Source: UBA1258 sp963643225
GTDB lineage: Bacteria; Bacillota; Clostridia; Lachnospirales; Lachnospiraceae
Assembly: GCA_963643225.1 (NCBI GenBank)
Contig: CAVIIX010000001.1
Span: forward strand, 62,001 to 126,000
Length of the DNA stretch: 64,000 bases
Reading direction: 5' to 3'
Positions 9,025 through 17,589 of this stretch are shown here, in pieces (positions within the stretch are counted from its first letter, which is position 1; the number at the start of each line of letters is the position of its first letter). Below the pieces are notes generated by a model. It was not told the origin of the DNA. It did no database searches and saw nothing but the letters and a program-made list of their open reading frames with translations. The translations under genes were made by a program, and so were the position numbers.

Positions 9025-9091
9025 AGGGCTGTGCACTTGCGCGTAGCGAAACTTTAATTCATTAATAATTAATAAATGAGGCAATGATAAT

Positions 9092-9289
9092 ATGATAAAT
9101 GTGACAAAGCTCAACGGAATTCAAATTACCATAAATGAGAACTTTATCGAGACGGTGGAAGAGACTCCTGACACCGTAATAACCATGTCTACAGGTCGTA
9201 AAATTATTATAAAAGAAAGTAGACAAGAAGTTATAAATTTAGTAAAATCGTATAGAAAGGACATTTTTGCACTTCCTGCAGAAACTTAG
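9092..9289 (+). CDS. flbD: FlbD/SwrD family flagellar protein
   Basis: 65 residues, the normal length. The family pattern IxVTKLNGxxxxINxxxIExxExxPDTxIxxxxGxKxxVxE is present (INVTKLNGIQITINENFIETVEETPDTVITMSTGRKIIIKES). In B. subtilis the homologue SwrD (YlzI) increases flagellar power and sits after flgE, as here; its placement directly before motA/motB fits a role with the stator. Confidence 0.92.
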   Translation: MINVTKLNGIQITINENFIETVEETPDTVITMSTGRKIIIKESRQEVINLVKSYRKDIFALPAET

Positions 9290-9301
9290 GGGTAGTTTTT
9301 A

Positions 9302-10102
9302 ATGGATATAGCGTCAATAGCAGGCTTATTGCTTTGCCTTTTACTAATTTTATACGGTATTGTTAATGGAGAAAACGGTATCAATTTCGCAGCATTAGAG
9401 CACTTCGGAGATATGCCTTCGGTTTACATTACAATCGGTGGCTCCGTAAGCTGTATGCTTATGTCTTGTACTCTTAAAGAATTTGTGCAGAACCTAAAGA
9501 GCTATGCGCTTTTCTTTAAGACGCCTAAATTTGAAACCCAGACAATTATTACGAAAATAATCGACCTTTCCAATGTCGCAAGAAAAGAAGGCTTACTTTC
9601 TTTGGAAGAAGCCGCCGGAGAGCTTGATGACGAATTTTTAAAGAAAGGTATTTTACTTATAGTCGATGGTACGGATCCTGAGCTTGTAAGAGGTATCTTA
9701 GAAACAGAGCTTGCCAGTATTGAAGGACGACACAACAAGGTTATTTCCTTTTACGAACAGTTTGCGGCCATGGGTCCTGCCTGGGGTATGATCGGTACTC
9801 TTATTGGTCTTGTTAACATGCTTTACAACATGGAAGATTCATCAAAAATCGGTCCTGCGATGGCAGTTGCACTGCTTACCACATTGTACGGCTCAATGAT
9901 TGCTAACTGGCTGTGCTTACCAGCGACCTTCAAAATGAAGAAAAATAACGCCATCGAAGTGATGGTAAAGGAAATTATGATTGAAGGTCTTTTATCAATT
10001 CAGGCCGGTGAAAATCCACGTGTAATTGAAGAAAAGCTCAAAGCCTTCTTATCACCTGCGGAAAGAGCTGCAGCAACACCGGCAAATGAAGGAGAGGAAT
10101 AA
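9302..10102 (+). CDS. motA: Flagellar motor stator protein MotA
   Basis: 266 residues, normal length, start supported by AGGGGTAG upstream. Four membrane segments (about 5-22, 37-55, 155-175, 190-210) with the large cytoplasmic loop between the second and third. The ExbB/MotA/TolQ signature (FAAMGPAWGMIGTLIGLVNML ... GPAMAVALLTTLYGSMIANWLCLP) is clear. With MotB it forms the ion channel that drives FliG. motB begins 4 bases after the stop. Confidence 0.97.
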   Translation: MDIASIAGLLLCLLLILYGIVNGENGINFAALEHFGDMPSVYITIGGSVSCMLMSCTLKEFVQNLKSYALFFKTPKFETQTIITKIIDLSNVARKEGLLSLEEAAGELDDEFLKKGILLIVDGTDPELVRGILETELASIEGRHNKVISFYEQFAAMGPAWGMIGTLIGLVNMLYNMEDSSKIGPAMAVALLTTLYGSMIANWLCLPATFKMKKNNAIEVMVKEIMIEGLLSIQAGENPRVIEEKLKAFLSPAERAAATPANEGEE

Positions 10103-10105
10103 TAA

Positions 10106-10921
10106 ATGGCTAGAAAAAAAGCTGAGCCGGACGGCGGTCCGGGACAACCCTGGCTTAATACCTTTGCAGACCTTATGAACCTGCTCCTTTGTTTCTTCGT
10201 TCTATTGTTTGCATCCTCCAACGTTGATGAATCGAAATTCGATGAAATAGCAGCCTCCTTCCAGAGCACCTTCAGCATATTTTCTGCGGGCTCTACGGCA
10301 ATCGGAGACGGGGTATTAATCAGTAATGGCGTAAGCCAGTTAAACGAGCTTGACAAATACATAAATTCTACAGGCGCAATGGCAGAAAACGATGCTGACG
10401 CTGATGAATTTGACGACGCTCAGTCAGAGCTTAAAAACGTGGAAGCACTAAAGCTTGCGGCAAGCGAGGCACTGGCCGAACAGATAGCAGAGGCTTTGGG
10501 TGAATACAATATAGCTGATAAAGTGGATGTGGACTTTAACAGTCAGTACGTACAGCTCACACTTAAAGGAGCAATTTTGTTTAAATCCGGCTCGGCAGAG
10601 CTGCTTGAATCGGTAGAGCCTATTTTACGTAAGGCAGGCCTTATATTGGAAAGATACGGCAAATACGAAATTGAAATTGAAGGACATACCGATAATGTTC
10701 CTCAATATTCAAAACTGTATGCCAACAATGATGAATTAAGTTCAGCGAGAGCTTTATCTGTTTTCTATTTTCTTTTGGATAACACCTCCTTGGACCCTGC
10801 AATGCTTAAGCATTCCGGACGAGGCGAATACTGTCCTATAGCGGATAATTCCACCTCAGAGGGCAGAGACAGAAACAGAAGAGTTGAAATTAAAATCTAT
10901 CATGAATTAAGCAATTACTAA
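10106..10921 (+). CDS. motB: Flagellar motor stator protein MotB
   Basis: 271 residues. One N-terminal membrane segment (about 17-39) carries the channel aspartate D22 in NTFADLMNLLLCFFVLLFA. The C-terminal OmpA/MotB peptidoglycan-binding domain is clear (EIEGHTDNVPQ, SARALSVFYFLL, GRGEYCP, GRDRNRRVEI). MotB anchors the stator to the wall and carries the ion. The presence of D22 does not decide between proton and sodium coupling. Confidence 0.96.
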   Translation: MARKKAEPDGGPGQPWLNTFADLMNLLLCFFVLLFASSNVDESKFDEIAASFQSTFSIFSAGSTAIGDGVLISNGVSQLNELDKYINSTGAMAENDADADEFDDAQSELKNVEALKLAASEALAEQIAEALGEYNIADKVDVDFNSQYVQLTLKGAILFKSGSAELLESVEPILRKAGLILERYGKYEIEIEGHTDNVPQYSKLYANNDELSSARALSVFYFLLDNTSLDPAMLKHSGRGEYCPIADNSTSEGRDRNRRVEIKIYHELSNY

Positions 10922-10943
10922 AATTTTTGCAGAGGACAAAAGC

Positions 10944-11456
10944 ATGAAGAAAAATCTGATTTCAATCCTGATACTGGCTCTTATGGTAGTGAATATTGTA
11001 CTTACCGCCATAATGATGTTTTCAGTAATGGGAACGGCAAAAAAGACTGCAGCACTTGTAACAAACATTGCAAGTGTCTTAAATATCGAGCTTTCAGAGG
11101 ATGTGGAGGAAACCGATACAACAGTCCAGATTGCCGACTCAGTAGCAGTTGATATCGAGGATACACTTACTATTCCTCTTAAAAAGAGTGACGATGGTAA
11201 AGACCATTATTACATGGTAAATGTTTCTTTATACATGAATTCAAAGCATGAGGATTATGAAGCCTATAATGCAACGGTTTCTTCAAATATCAGTTTGTTT
11301 AAGAGTATCATAATCGACGTTATCGGAAATCATACCCTTGATGAAGCCCAGTCAAATCCTGAAGGCATGAGACAGGAAATACTTACCCGTATTCAGAGCG
11401 AATATAATTCTACCTTCATTTATAAGGTTACATTCAGCAATATCATGTATCAGTAA
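10944..11456 (+). CDS. fliL: Flagellar basal body-associated protein FliL
   Basis: 170 residues with one N-terminal membrane segment (about 5-27, LISILILALMVVNIVLTAIMMF) and an extracytoplasmic domain with the FliL-like pattern of a beta strand, long helix (YNATVSSNISLFKSIIIDVIGNHTLDEAQ) and terminal strand. FliL rings surround and support the stator. Sequence is divergent; assignment rests on architecture and position between motB and fliM. Confidence 0.85.
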   Translation: MKKNLISILILALMVVNIVLTAIMMFSVMGTAKKTAALVTNIASVLNIELSEDVEETDTTVQIADSVAVDIEDTLTIPLKKSDDGKDHYYMVNVSLYMNSKHEDYEAYNATVSSNISLFKSIIIDVIGNHTLDEAQSNPEGMRQEILTRIQSEYNSTFIYKVTFSNIMYQ

Positions 11457-11494
11457 TTTAAGAATGGAATACATGAGTTAAGGAGGTGAACTTC

Positions 11495-12475
11495 GTGGGC
11501 GAGGTATTATCTCAAAACGAGATAGACAGCTTACTTGCAGCCCTAAGTACCGGTGAGCTGGATGTAGATGATATGCAGGACAAAGGGGACAAACAAGTCA
11601 AGAATTACGACTTTAAACGTCCGGCGAAGTTCTCTAAAGAGCATTTACGTACACTGGAAATTATATACGAGCATTACGGAAGGCTACTTGCAACAAACCT
11701 TCCGGTTTATCTTCGTAAGAACATCCAGGTAAGTGTGGCGAGCTCCGAAACCGTTACCTTTTCGGAATTTACAAACGCGTTATCCAACCCGGTTATATTG
11801 GGTATAATAAATTTCCAGCCCTTAGGTGGCAGTGTAATATTAGACCTTGCTGCCAATCTAGGCTTTGCCATGATAGACAGAATGCTGGGCGGAAAGGGCA
11901 TCCCTCTTGAAAAGAACAGAGAATTCTCGGAAATAGAGATGACCATAATAGAAAAAATACTGATTATATCAATTCAGCTTATGCGGGAGCCCTGGAAAAA
12001 TGTTCTTGATATAAATCCTGTTTTGGAACGTATCGAGACCAATTCTCAGTTTGCTCAGGTTATAGGCCCCAACGAAATGATAGCAATCGTCACCCTTAAT
12101 GTAAAAATCGGTGATGTTGAAGGATTCATGAACATGTGCCTTCCTTACTTTACACTGGAAAGCATCATGGATCGATTAAATACAAAGTACTGGTTCTCCA
12201 CTATGCAGGATAGTGCCGGAGAGGATTATGCAATCTATTTGGAAGCTTTGATTAAGAGAGTGGATGTACCGGTAAAGGTAATTATGGGACAAAGCGCCAT
12301 CTCGGTTAATGATTTTATTAACCTGCAGCTTGGCGACATTATCAGACTGGACACAAACGTTGATACAGAGCTTGATGTCTATGTTGGTAATATCAGAAAA
12401 TTTACGGCTGTACCGGGTACTGAGAAAGATAAATACGCGGCACAGATTACTTCAGTAATCAGGGAGGAGGATTAA
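11495..12475 (+). CDS. fliM: Flagellar motor switch protein FliM
   Basis: 326 residues from GTG at 11495, placed 8 bases after AGGAGG (11481-11486); an upstream in-frame GTG at 11486 would overlap that site. The N-terminal CheY-P binding motif VLSQNEIDSLLAAL is present, followed by the CheC-like middle domain (SNPVILGIINFQPLGGSVILDLA) and the C-terminal FliN-like (SpoA) domain (AISVNDFINLQLGDIIRLD). FliM binds FliG and CheY-P in the C-ring. Confidence 0.97.
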   Translation: MGEVLSQNEIDSLLAALSTGELDVDDMQDKGDKQVKNYDFKRPAKFSKEHLRTLEIIYEHYGRLLATNLPVYLRKNIQVSVASSETVTFSEFTNALSNPVILGIINFQPLGGSVILDLAANLGFAMIDRMLGGKGIPLEKNREFSEIEMTIIEKILIISIQLMREPWKNVLDINPVLERIETNSQFAQVIGPNEMIAIVTLNVKIGDVEGFMNMCLPYFTLESIMDRLNTKYWFSTMQDSAGEDYAIYLEALIKRVDVPVKVIMGQSAISVNDFINLQLGDIIRLDTNVDTELDVYVGNIRKFTAVPGTEKDKYAAQITSVIREED

Positions 12476-12478
12476 TAC

Positions 12479-13762
12479 ATGGATGGAATGTTATCTCAGG
12501 ACGAAATAAATGCTCTCCTGAGCGGCATGGATCCCAGTGAAGTTGGCGGCGGAGACGCCCCGGCTCCTAAGGAATCATTTACAAGTGGCACAACCGCCTC
12601 CGGTGATCAGACCTTATCTGATACTGAAAGGGACGCGGTTGGTGAAGTAGCCAATATCAGCATGGGCTCTTCGGCTACCACGCTTTATTCCTTGGTAAAC
12701 CGCAAGGTTAACATCACAACACCTGTTGTATCGATGGTTAACTGGCAAAGCGTAATTGATGATTACGAAAAGCCCTGTGTATTTATTCAGATTCATTATA
12801 CAGCAGGCCTTGACGGCACCAACATTTTAGTTTTAAGAGAACACGACGTTAAAGTAATTACCGACTTAATGATGGGCGGTGATGGTACCAATACAGACGG
12901 AGAACTTGGGGAGCTTCACTTAAGCGCAATATCAGAGGCGATGAATCAGATGATGGGGGCTTCGGCAACCTCACTTTCCACAATGCTTGGTACAATGATT
13001 GATATAAGCCCTCCGGAAGCCAGCCTTCTTGACTTAACGGAATACAGAAACGGTGAAGATATATCACCCTTTCTTGGCGGTACCTTTGTCAAAGTGGCAT
13101 TTGCAATGCAGATTGGCGATTTGGTAGATTCAACAATTATGCAGTTGTATCCTTTCGAATTCGCCAAGAAGCTGGTGGATACCTTCATGAGCAGTGCTAC
13201 TTTAGATGAAGAAGAAGTTAAAGCCCCTGCACCGGAACCCACTCCGGCCCCAGCTCCTGCTATGGAGCCTGCAGCACAGTCTCAGGCCCAGCCTGTGATG
13301 AATCAGGGAATGGACATGAACATGCAGAACATGCAAATGCAGAATATGCAAATGCAGAATATGGGAATGGGAATGCCTCAAATGGGCATGAACATGGGCA
13401 TGATGGGAATGCCTCAAATGGGTATGAACATGGGAATGGGAATGCCGCAGATGGCTCAGATGCAGCAGATGAGCGTACAGCCTGCGCAGTTTCAGAGTTT
13501 CTCAGGTGATTATGCCGCAATGCAGGCTAATGAAAATATCGGATTAATAATGGACGTTCCGCTAAATGTTACTGTTGAGCTAGGACGCACCAGTAAGTCC
13601 ATATCCGAGATACTTGATTTTGCTCCGGGCACAATTGTCGAGCTTGACAAAATTGCCGGTGAGCCAATCGATATTCTGGTTAACGGAAAACTCGTAGCCA
13701 AAGGCGAAGTAGTAGTAATCGAAGAAAGCTTCGCAGTACGTGTAACGGAAATTATTAAATAG
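12479..13762 (+). CDS. fliY: Switch protein/CheY-P phosphatase FliY (FliN-type)
   Basis: 427 residues. N-terminal CheY-binding motif MLSQDEINALLSGM, CheC-like phosphatase domain with both active-site helices (SDTERDAVGEVANISMGSSATTL and LHLSAISEAMNQMMGASATSLS), then a linker, then the FliN/SpoA domain at the C-terminus (VPLNVTVELGRTSKSISEIL ... VELDKIAGEPIDILVNGKLVAKGEVVVI). FliY replaces FliN in Firmicutes and dephosphorylates CheY-P at the switch. The linker (about residues 245-345) begins PAPEPTPAPAP and then becomes extremely methionine-rich, which is unusual. Confidence 0.95.
   Translation: MDGMLSQDEINALLSGMDPSEVGGGDAPAPKESFTSGTTASGDQTLSDTERDAVGEVANISMGSSATTLYSLVNRKVNITTPVVSMVNWQSVIDDYEKPCVFIQIHYTAGLDGTNILVLREHDVKVITDLMMGGDGTNTDGELGELHLSAISEAMNQMMGASATSLSTMLGTMIDISPPEASLLDLTEYRNGEDISPFLGGTFVKVAFAMQIGDLVDSTIMQLYPFEFAKKLVDTFMSSATLDEEEVKAPAPEPTPAPAPAMEPAAQSQAQPVMNQGMDMNMQNMQMQNMQMQNMGMGMPQMGMNMGMMGMPQMGMNMGMGMPQMAQMQQMSVQPAQFQSFSGDYAAMQANENIGLIMDVPLNVTVELGRTSKSISEILDFAPGTIVELDKIAGEPIDILVNGKLVAKGEVVVIEESFAVRVTEIIK
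13306..13476 (+). repeat. Methionine-rich repeat tract in the FliY linker
   Basis: About 57 codons with repeated MQNMQMQNM and GMGMPQMGMNMGM units; the DNA shows short imperfect tandem repeats of 9-12 bp (ATGCAAATGCAGAAT-type) and a longer imperfect repeat around AATGGGAATGCCTCAAATGGG. More than a third of the residues are Met. The frame is kept throughout. Confidence 0.9.
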
Positions 13763-13795
13763 TTCAATCTAATGCTTACAGGAGTGTAAAATTTT

Positions 13796-14158
13796 ATGGC
13801 AAAAAACATTTTAATCTGTGATGATGCTGCATTTATGAGAATGATGATCAAGGACATTCTTACTAAGAATGGTTATGTGGTTATCGGTGAAGCTGAAAAC
13901 GGTTTAAAGGCAGTCGAAAAATACAATGAGACTAAGCCTGACTTAGTACTTATGGATATTACAATGCCTGAAATGGACGGTATTCAGGCCTTAAAGAAGA
14001 TAAAAGAAGCAGATCCAGGCGCAATGGTTATTATGTGTTCTGCAATGGGCCAGCAGGCAATGGTTATTGAATCCATTCAGTCCGGTGCCAAGGACTTCAT
14101 TGTTAAGCCTTTCCAGGCAGACCGCGTTCTTGAGGCTGTAAAGAAGGTTGTAGGCTGA
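13796..14158 (+). CDS. cheY: Chemotaxis response regulator CheY
   Basis: 120 residues, a single receiver domain. Acidic pair D9-D10, phospho-acceptor D54 (LVLMDITMP), S82 in the switch position and K104 (FIVKPF). CheY-P made by CheA binds FliM and FliY and sets rotation direction; CheC, CheD-bound CheC and FliY dephosphorylate it in Firmicutes. The stop shares one base with the fliO start. Confidence 0.97.
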   Translation: MAKNILICDDAAFMRMMIKDILTKNGYVVIGEAENGLKAVEKYNETKPDLVLMDITMPEMDGIQALKKIKEADPGAMVIMCSAMGQQAMVIESIQSGAKDFIVKPFQADRVLEAVKKVVG

Positions 14159-14520
14159 TGATTTTATATCTGACATCTACCGCTTCCGGCGTTGGTCAGC
14201 TTATTACCGTGCTTTTGATATTTGTATTTGTACTTTTTATCACATTTGCAGTGACAAAGTGGATTGCAAATTATCAAAAGGATAAGGCTAACGGTGAAAA
14301 TATTGAGATTATCGAGACTAAGCGCATTGCCACCAATAAATTAGTGGAGATAGTGCGCATAGGAGATAAATATTTTGCTCTTGCAATAGGCAAGGACGAA
14401 ATAGAAACTATCGGTGAAATCAATAAAGACTCCATTCAGAGAAATGAGAGTGCCGGTGGTACATTTTCCTTTAAGGACTTTTTAGAAAAAGCTAAGGATA
14501 CTGGGGAAGATAAATCTTAA
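14158..14520 (+). CDS. fliO: Flagellar biosynthesis protein FliO (FliZ-like)
   Basis: 120 residues; one membrane segment (about 12-34, LITVLLIFVFVLFITFAVTKWI) then a small cytoplasmic beta domain (ENIEIIETKRIATNKLVEIVRIGDKYFALAIGKDEIETIGEI), the pattern of FliO. FliO is a chaperone for assembly of the FliP ring. It starts on the last base of cheY and fliP starts directly after its stop. Confidence 0.9.
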   Translation: MILYLTSTASGVGQLITVLLIFVFVLFITFAVTKWIANYQKDKANGENIEIIETKRIATNKLVEIVRIGDKYFALAIGKDEIETIGEINKDSIQRNESAGGTFSFKDFLEKAKDTGEDKS

Positions 14521-15381
14521 ATGAAGAGACTTAAAAGATCAATATGCCTGCTGCTAATGGCAGGCATATTGTTTATCAGTCAGAAATCTTCAGCTTATGC
14601 TACAGGGCTTACAAATCATGCGGATACACATCTTGCAGGAGAAACCGAAAGCCGTACGAATATTACGGAGCCGGGGTCCTCTGAAACCGCTGAAGATTTA
14701 AAAGAACTAAATATTTCTAACGAACTTACAATTACCTACAATGATGGTAACGGAGAGCTGTCAGGGTCCTTGAGAATACTCTTAACCCTTACAATGATAG
14801 CATTAATTCCGTTACTTCTTATCATGCTTACCTCTTTTACACGAATCATCATCGTGCTGCATTTTACGAGGTCGGCACTTAATACCAACACCGCGCCGCC
14901 CAACAACGTGCTTATCGGTTTGGCATTGTTTTTAACGTTTTTCATAATGCAGAGTACATTAACAACCGTATATAACGATGCGATTGTTCCTTTCGATAAT
15001 GGGGAAATAACACAGGAAGAATTTTTTGAAGTGGGAATGCAGCCCTTCCGCGAATTCATGTACGGACAGACACAGACAAAAGACGTAAGATTATTTATGG
15101 AAATTGCGGAAGTAGATTGGGACGGGGAGCTTGATTCTATTCCTAACTATATCCTTATACCAAGCTTTGTGGTAAGTGAGCTTCGGTCAGCCTTTCTTAT
15201 AGGCTTTGTAATCTACATTCCTTTTATTGTTATAGACATGATAGTGGCATCGGTACTGATGAGTATGGGTATGATGATGTTACCACCCACCACCATTTCA
15301 ATGCCCTTCAAAATATTATTATTCGTGCTTGCAGACGGATGGAACCTTATAATCGGTTCTTTGGTTAAATCCTTTTACTGA
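14521..15381 (+). CDS. fliP: Flagellar export gate protein FliP
   Basis: 286 residues. A cleavable signal peptide (KRLKRSICLLLMAGILFISQKSSAYA) is followed by about 45 polar residues and then the conserved core: LLIMLTSFTRIIIVLHFTRSAL, MQPFREFMYGQT, LIPSFVVSELRSAFLIGFVIYIPF, SMGMMMLPPTTISMPFKILLFVLADGWNL. Five FliP subunits form the core of the export gate with FliQ and FliR. Confidence 0.97.
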   Translation: MKRLKRSICLLLMAGILFISQKSSAYATGLTNHADTHLAGETESRTNITEPGSSETAEDLKELNISNELTITYNDGNGELSGSLRILLTLTMIALIPLLLIMLTSFTRIIIVLHFTRSALNTNTAPPNNVLIGLALFLTFFIMQSTLTTVYNDAIVPFDNGEITQEEFFEVGMQPFREFMYGQTQTKDVRLFMEIAEVDWDGELDSIPNYILIPSFVVSELRSAFLIGFVIYIPFIVIDMIVASVLMSMGMMMLPPTTISMPFKILLFVLADGWNLIIGSLVKSFY

Positions 15382-15402
15382 GCGGGCAGAAAGGGGTAAC
15401 GG

Positions 15403-15672
15403 ATGACAATTGATGACGTTGTACAATTAATGAGTCAGGGTTTATACCTTATTATAAAACTTTCTGCGCCTACGCTTTTAATCTCTCTTGTTATCGGTCT
15501 GATAGTAAGTATTTTTCAGACGGTTACCTCGATTCAGGAGCAGACCCTTACCTTTGTACCTAAAATTGTGTGTGTATTCTTAGGCCTTATGCTCCTTGGA
15601 AACTGGATGCTTACGACCTTAAAGGATTACATTATTGAGCTTTGGTCGAATTTTGCACTGTTTATACACTAG
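15403..15672 (+). CDS. fliQ: Flagellar export gate protein FliQ
   Basis: 89 residues with two membrane helices (about 18-40 and 52-75) and the FliQ pattern SAPTLLISLVIGLIVSIFQTVTSIQEQTLTFVPKI. Standard position between fliP and fliR; AAAGGGG ribosome site upstream. Confidence 0.97.
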   Translation: MTIDDVVQLMSQGLYLIIKLSAPTLLISLVIGLIVSIFQTVTSIQEQTLTFVPKIVCVFLGLMLLGNWMLTTLKDYIIELWSNFALFIH

Positions 15673-15683
15673 GAGGGTAATTC

Positions 15684-16463
15684 ATGATTGATTTATCCTT
15701 TTCAATATATGAGCTTGAATTTTTCTTACTTGTCATGACAAGAGTCACCTGCTTTATTTATGCAGCACCCTTCTTTAGCATGAATTCGGTTCCTAACAGG
15801 GTAAAAATCGGTGTGGGCGTTTTTATTTCCTACATAATTTATCAGGGCTTAACGCCTATTGAGCTTCCTTACAATTCAGTTTTGGGATTTGCGATTATTG
15901 TAATAAAAGAAGCCTTTACGGGAATTTTAATAGGCTTTTCTGCCAATATCTGTACTTCGATACTTAATTTTGCAGGACATTTTGCTGACACGGAAATTGG
16001 TCTTTCAATGGCCTCCTTATTCGATCCTGTAACAAGAGAAAACGTTACACTTACAGGTGTTTATTATCAGTACAGTGTATTGATGCTTTTATTGATAAGC
16101 GGCATGTATCAGTATGTGCTTGCGGCAATTTGTGAAAGCTTTAATCTGATTCCAGTTAACGGAGCAATTTTTTCTTCTGAAAAGCTTGTTTTAAGCATGC
16201 TTGAATTTTTAGGTGATTATATATCCATGGGCTTCAGAATATGCCTTCCAGTATTTGTATGTATTTTACTGCTTAACGCAGTACTTGGTATTTTAGCTAA
16301 AGTAAGCCCACAGCTTAACATGTTTGCCGTAGGTATTCAGTTAAAAATTTTAGCAGGCTTTGCAATACTTTTCCTTACGGTAAGCTTACTGCCTTCAGCG
16401 TCCACGCTTATTTTAAGTGAAATGAAAAAGATGGTGACGGCCTTTACGGAGGCACTGCTGTGA
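15684..16463 (+). CDS. fliR: Flagellar export gate protein FliR
   Basis: 259 residues, largely hydrophobic with about six membrane helices. Typical FliR segments: LVMTRVTCFIYAAPFFSMNSVPNRVKIGV near the N-terminus and the GHFADTEIGLSMASLFDP loop. GGAGGG ribosome site 9 bases upstream. Its end overlaps the flhB start by 4 bases; in some clostridia fliR and flhB are fused, here they are separate. Confidence 0.96.
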   Translation: MIDLSFSIYELEFFLLVMTRVTCFIYAAPFFSMNSVPNRVKIGVGVFISYIIYQGLTPIELPYNSVLGFAIIVIKEAFTGILIGFSANICTSILNFAGHFADTEIGLSMASLFDPVTRENVTLTGVYYQYSVLMLLLISGMYQYVLAAICESFNLIPVNGAIFSSEKLVLSMLEFLGDYISMGFRICLPVFVCILLLNAVLGILAKVSPQLNMFAVGIQLKILAGFAILFLTVSLLPSASTLILSEMKKMVTAFTEALL

Positions 16464-17569
16464 CACTTAAATATAACCTTCAGTTCTTCGCGGATGGTCC
16501 CGGCGGAGAAAAAACAGAACCTGCTACCGAGAAAAAGAAACAGGACGCAAGAAAAGAAGGTCAGGTAGCAAAATCAAAAGAAATAGAAAATGCCTTCAGC
16601 CTTTTTGCATTATTTATGATGTTAAAAATCGCTGTTTCAATTCTGGGCGGAAGATTAATAGGCTTCTTTTCACTTACCTATGATGACATTCCGGAATACA
16701 TTAAAAATTATGACGGTTTAGTAAACTATACAAGCATTTTTACATTATTAACCGAAGTAATGCTTCAGATGCTCATATGCCTGGCTCCGGTATTTTTAAT
16801 AGCCTTTGCGGTTTCCTTTATTTGTGACGTGGTGCAGGTAAAATGGGAATTCACCACAAAGCCTTTACAGCCTAAATTATCAAAGCTTAATCCGATTTCA
16901 GGCTTTAAAAAGATTTTTTCAAAGACGGCTTTGGTGGAGCTTGTTAAATCAATACTTAAAATCGCAATTATATGCATTGTGGTATATTCATATTTAAAAA
17001 ACAATTTAAACGGATTGTTTCTTTTATATGATGTTACGCTTCAGGCAGGAATTGCCTATGCAGGCAACCTGGTTATAAGTCTTGGTATTCGTGTTTCTGT
17101 TGCCTATCTTGTCATTGCTTTTGCAGATTACGCTTATCAGCGCTGGAAGCTAAACGATGATTTAAAGATGACCAAGCAGGAGGTTAAGGACGAGTACAAG
17201 CAGACTGAAGGTGATCCTCAGATTAAGGGTAAGATAAGACAGAGAATGCGTGAAGCTTCCCAGCGTCGTATGATGCAGGAATTGCCGAAGGCAGACGTAG
17301 TAATCACAAACCCGACACATTACGCAGTGGCCATTTTATATGACGCTGAAAAATACAATGCCCCGATAGTATTGGCAAAAGGGGCAGACTACCTGGCACA
17401 GAAAATTAAAGAGGCAGCCAAAGAAAATGACATTGAAATCGTTGAAAACAAGCCTTTAGCCAGAATGCTTTATGCAAACGTTGAGATAGGAGAGGTTATA
17501 CCTCCGGAATTGTATCAGGCAGTGGCAGAGGTACTTGCCTTTGTATATCACTTAAAGGGTAAGGTATAA
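16460..17569 (+). CDS. flhB: Flagellar export specificity switch protein FlhB
   Basis: 369 residues. Four membrane helices, then the cytoplasmic domain with the autocleavage site N284-P285-T286-H287 (VVITNPTHYAVAILYD). N-terminal FFADGPGGEKTEPATEKKKQDARKEGQVAKSKEI is the standard family start. FlhB self-cleaves and, with FliK, switches export from hook to filament substrates. The GTG at 16460 lies inside fliR, so the two are translationally coupled. Confidence 0.97.
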   Translation: MTLKYNLQFFADGPGGEKTEPATEKKKQDARKEGQVAKSKEIENAFSLFALFMMLKIAVSILGGRLIGFFSLTYDDIPEYIKNYDGLVNYTSIFTLLTEVMLQMLICLAPVFLIAFAVSFICDVVQVKWEFTTKPLQPKLSKLNPISGFKKIFSKTALVELVKSILKIAIICIVVYSYLKNNLNGLFLLYDVTLQAGIAYAGNLVISLGIRVSVAYLVIAFADYAYQRWKLNDDLKMTKQEVKDEYKQTEGDPQIKGKIRQRMREASQRRMMQELPKADVVITNPTHYAVAILYDAEKYNAPIVLAKGADYLAQKIKEAAKENDIEIVENKPLARMLYANVEIGEVIPPELYQAVAEVLAFVYHLKGKV

Positions 17570-17589
17570 AACGGGGAAGGAGGAAAATT

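Noticed and set aside
13202..13520. Long open frames on the minus strand across the fliY linker (His/Leu-rich and Ser/Ala-rich products)
   Set aside because: They arise from the repetitive ATG/CAT-rich linker read backwards; no ribosome site, low-complexity products, and the plus-strand frame is clearly FliY.
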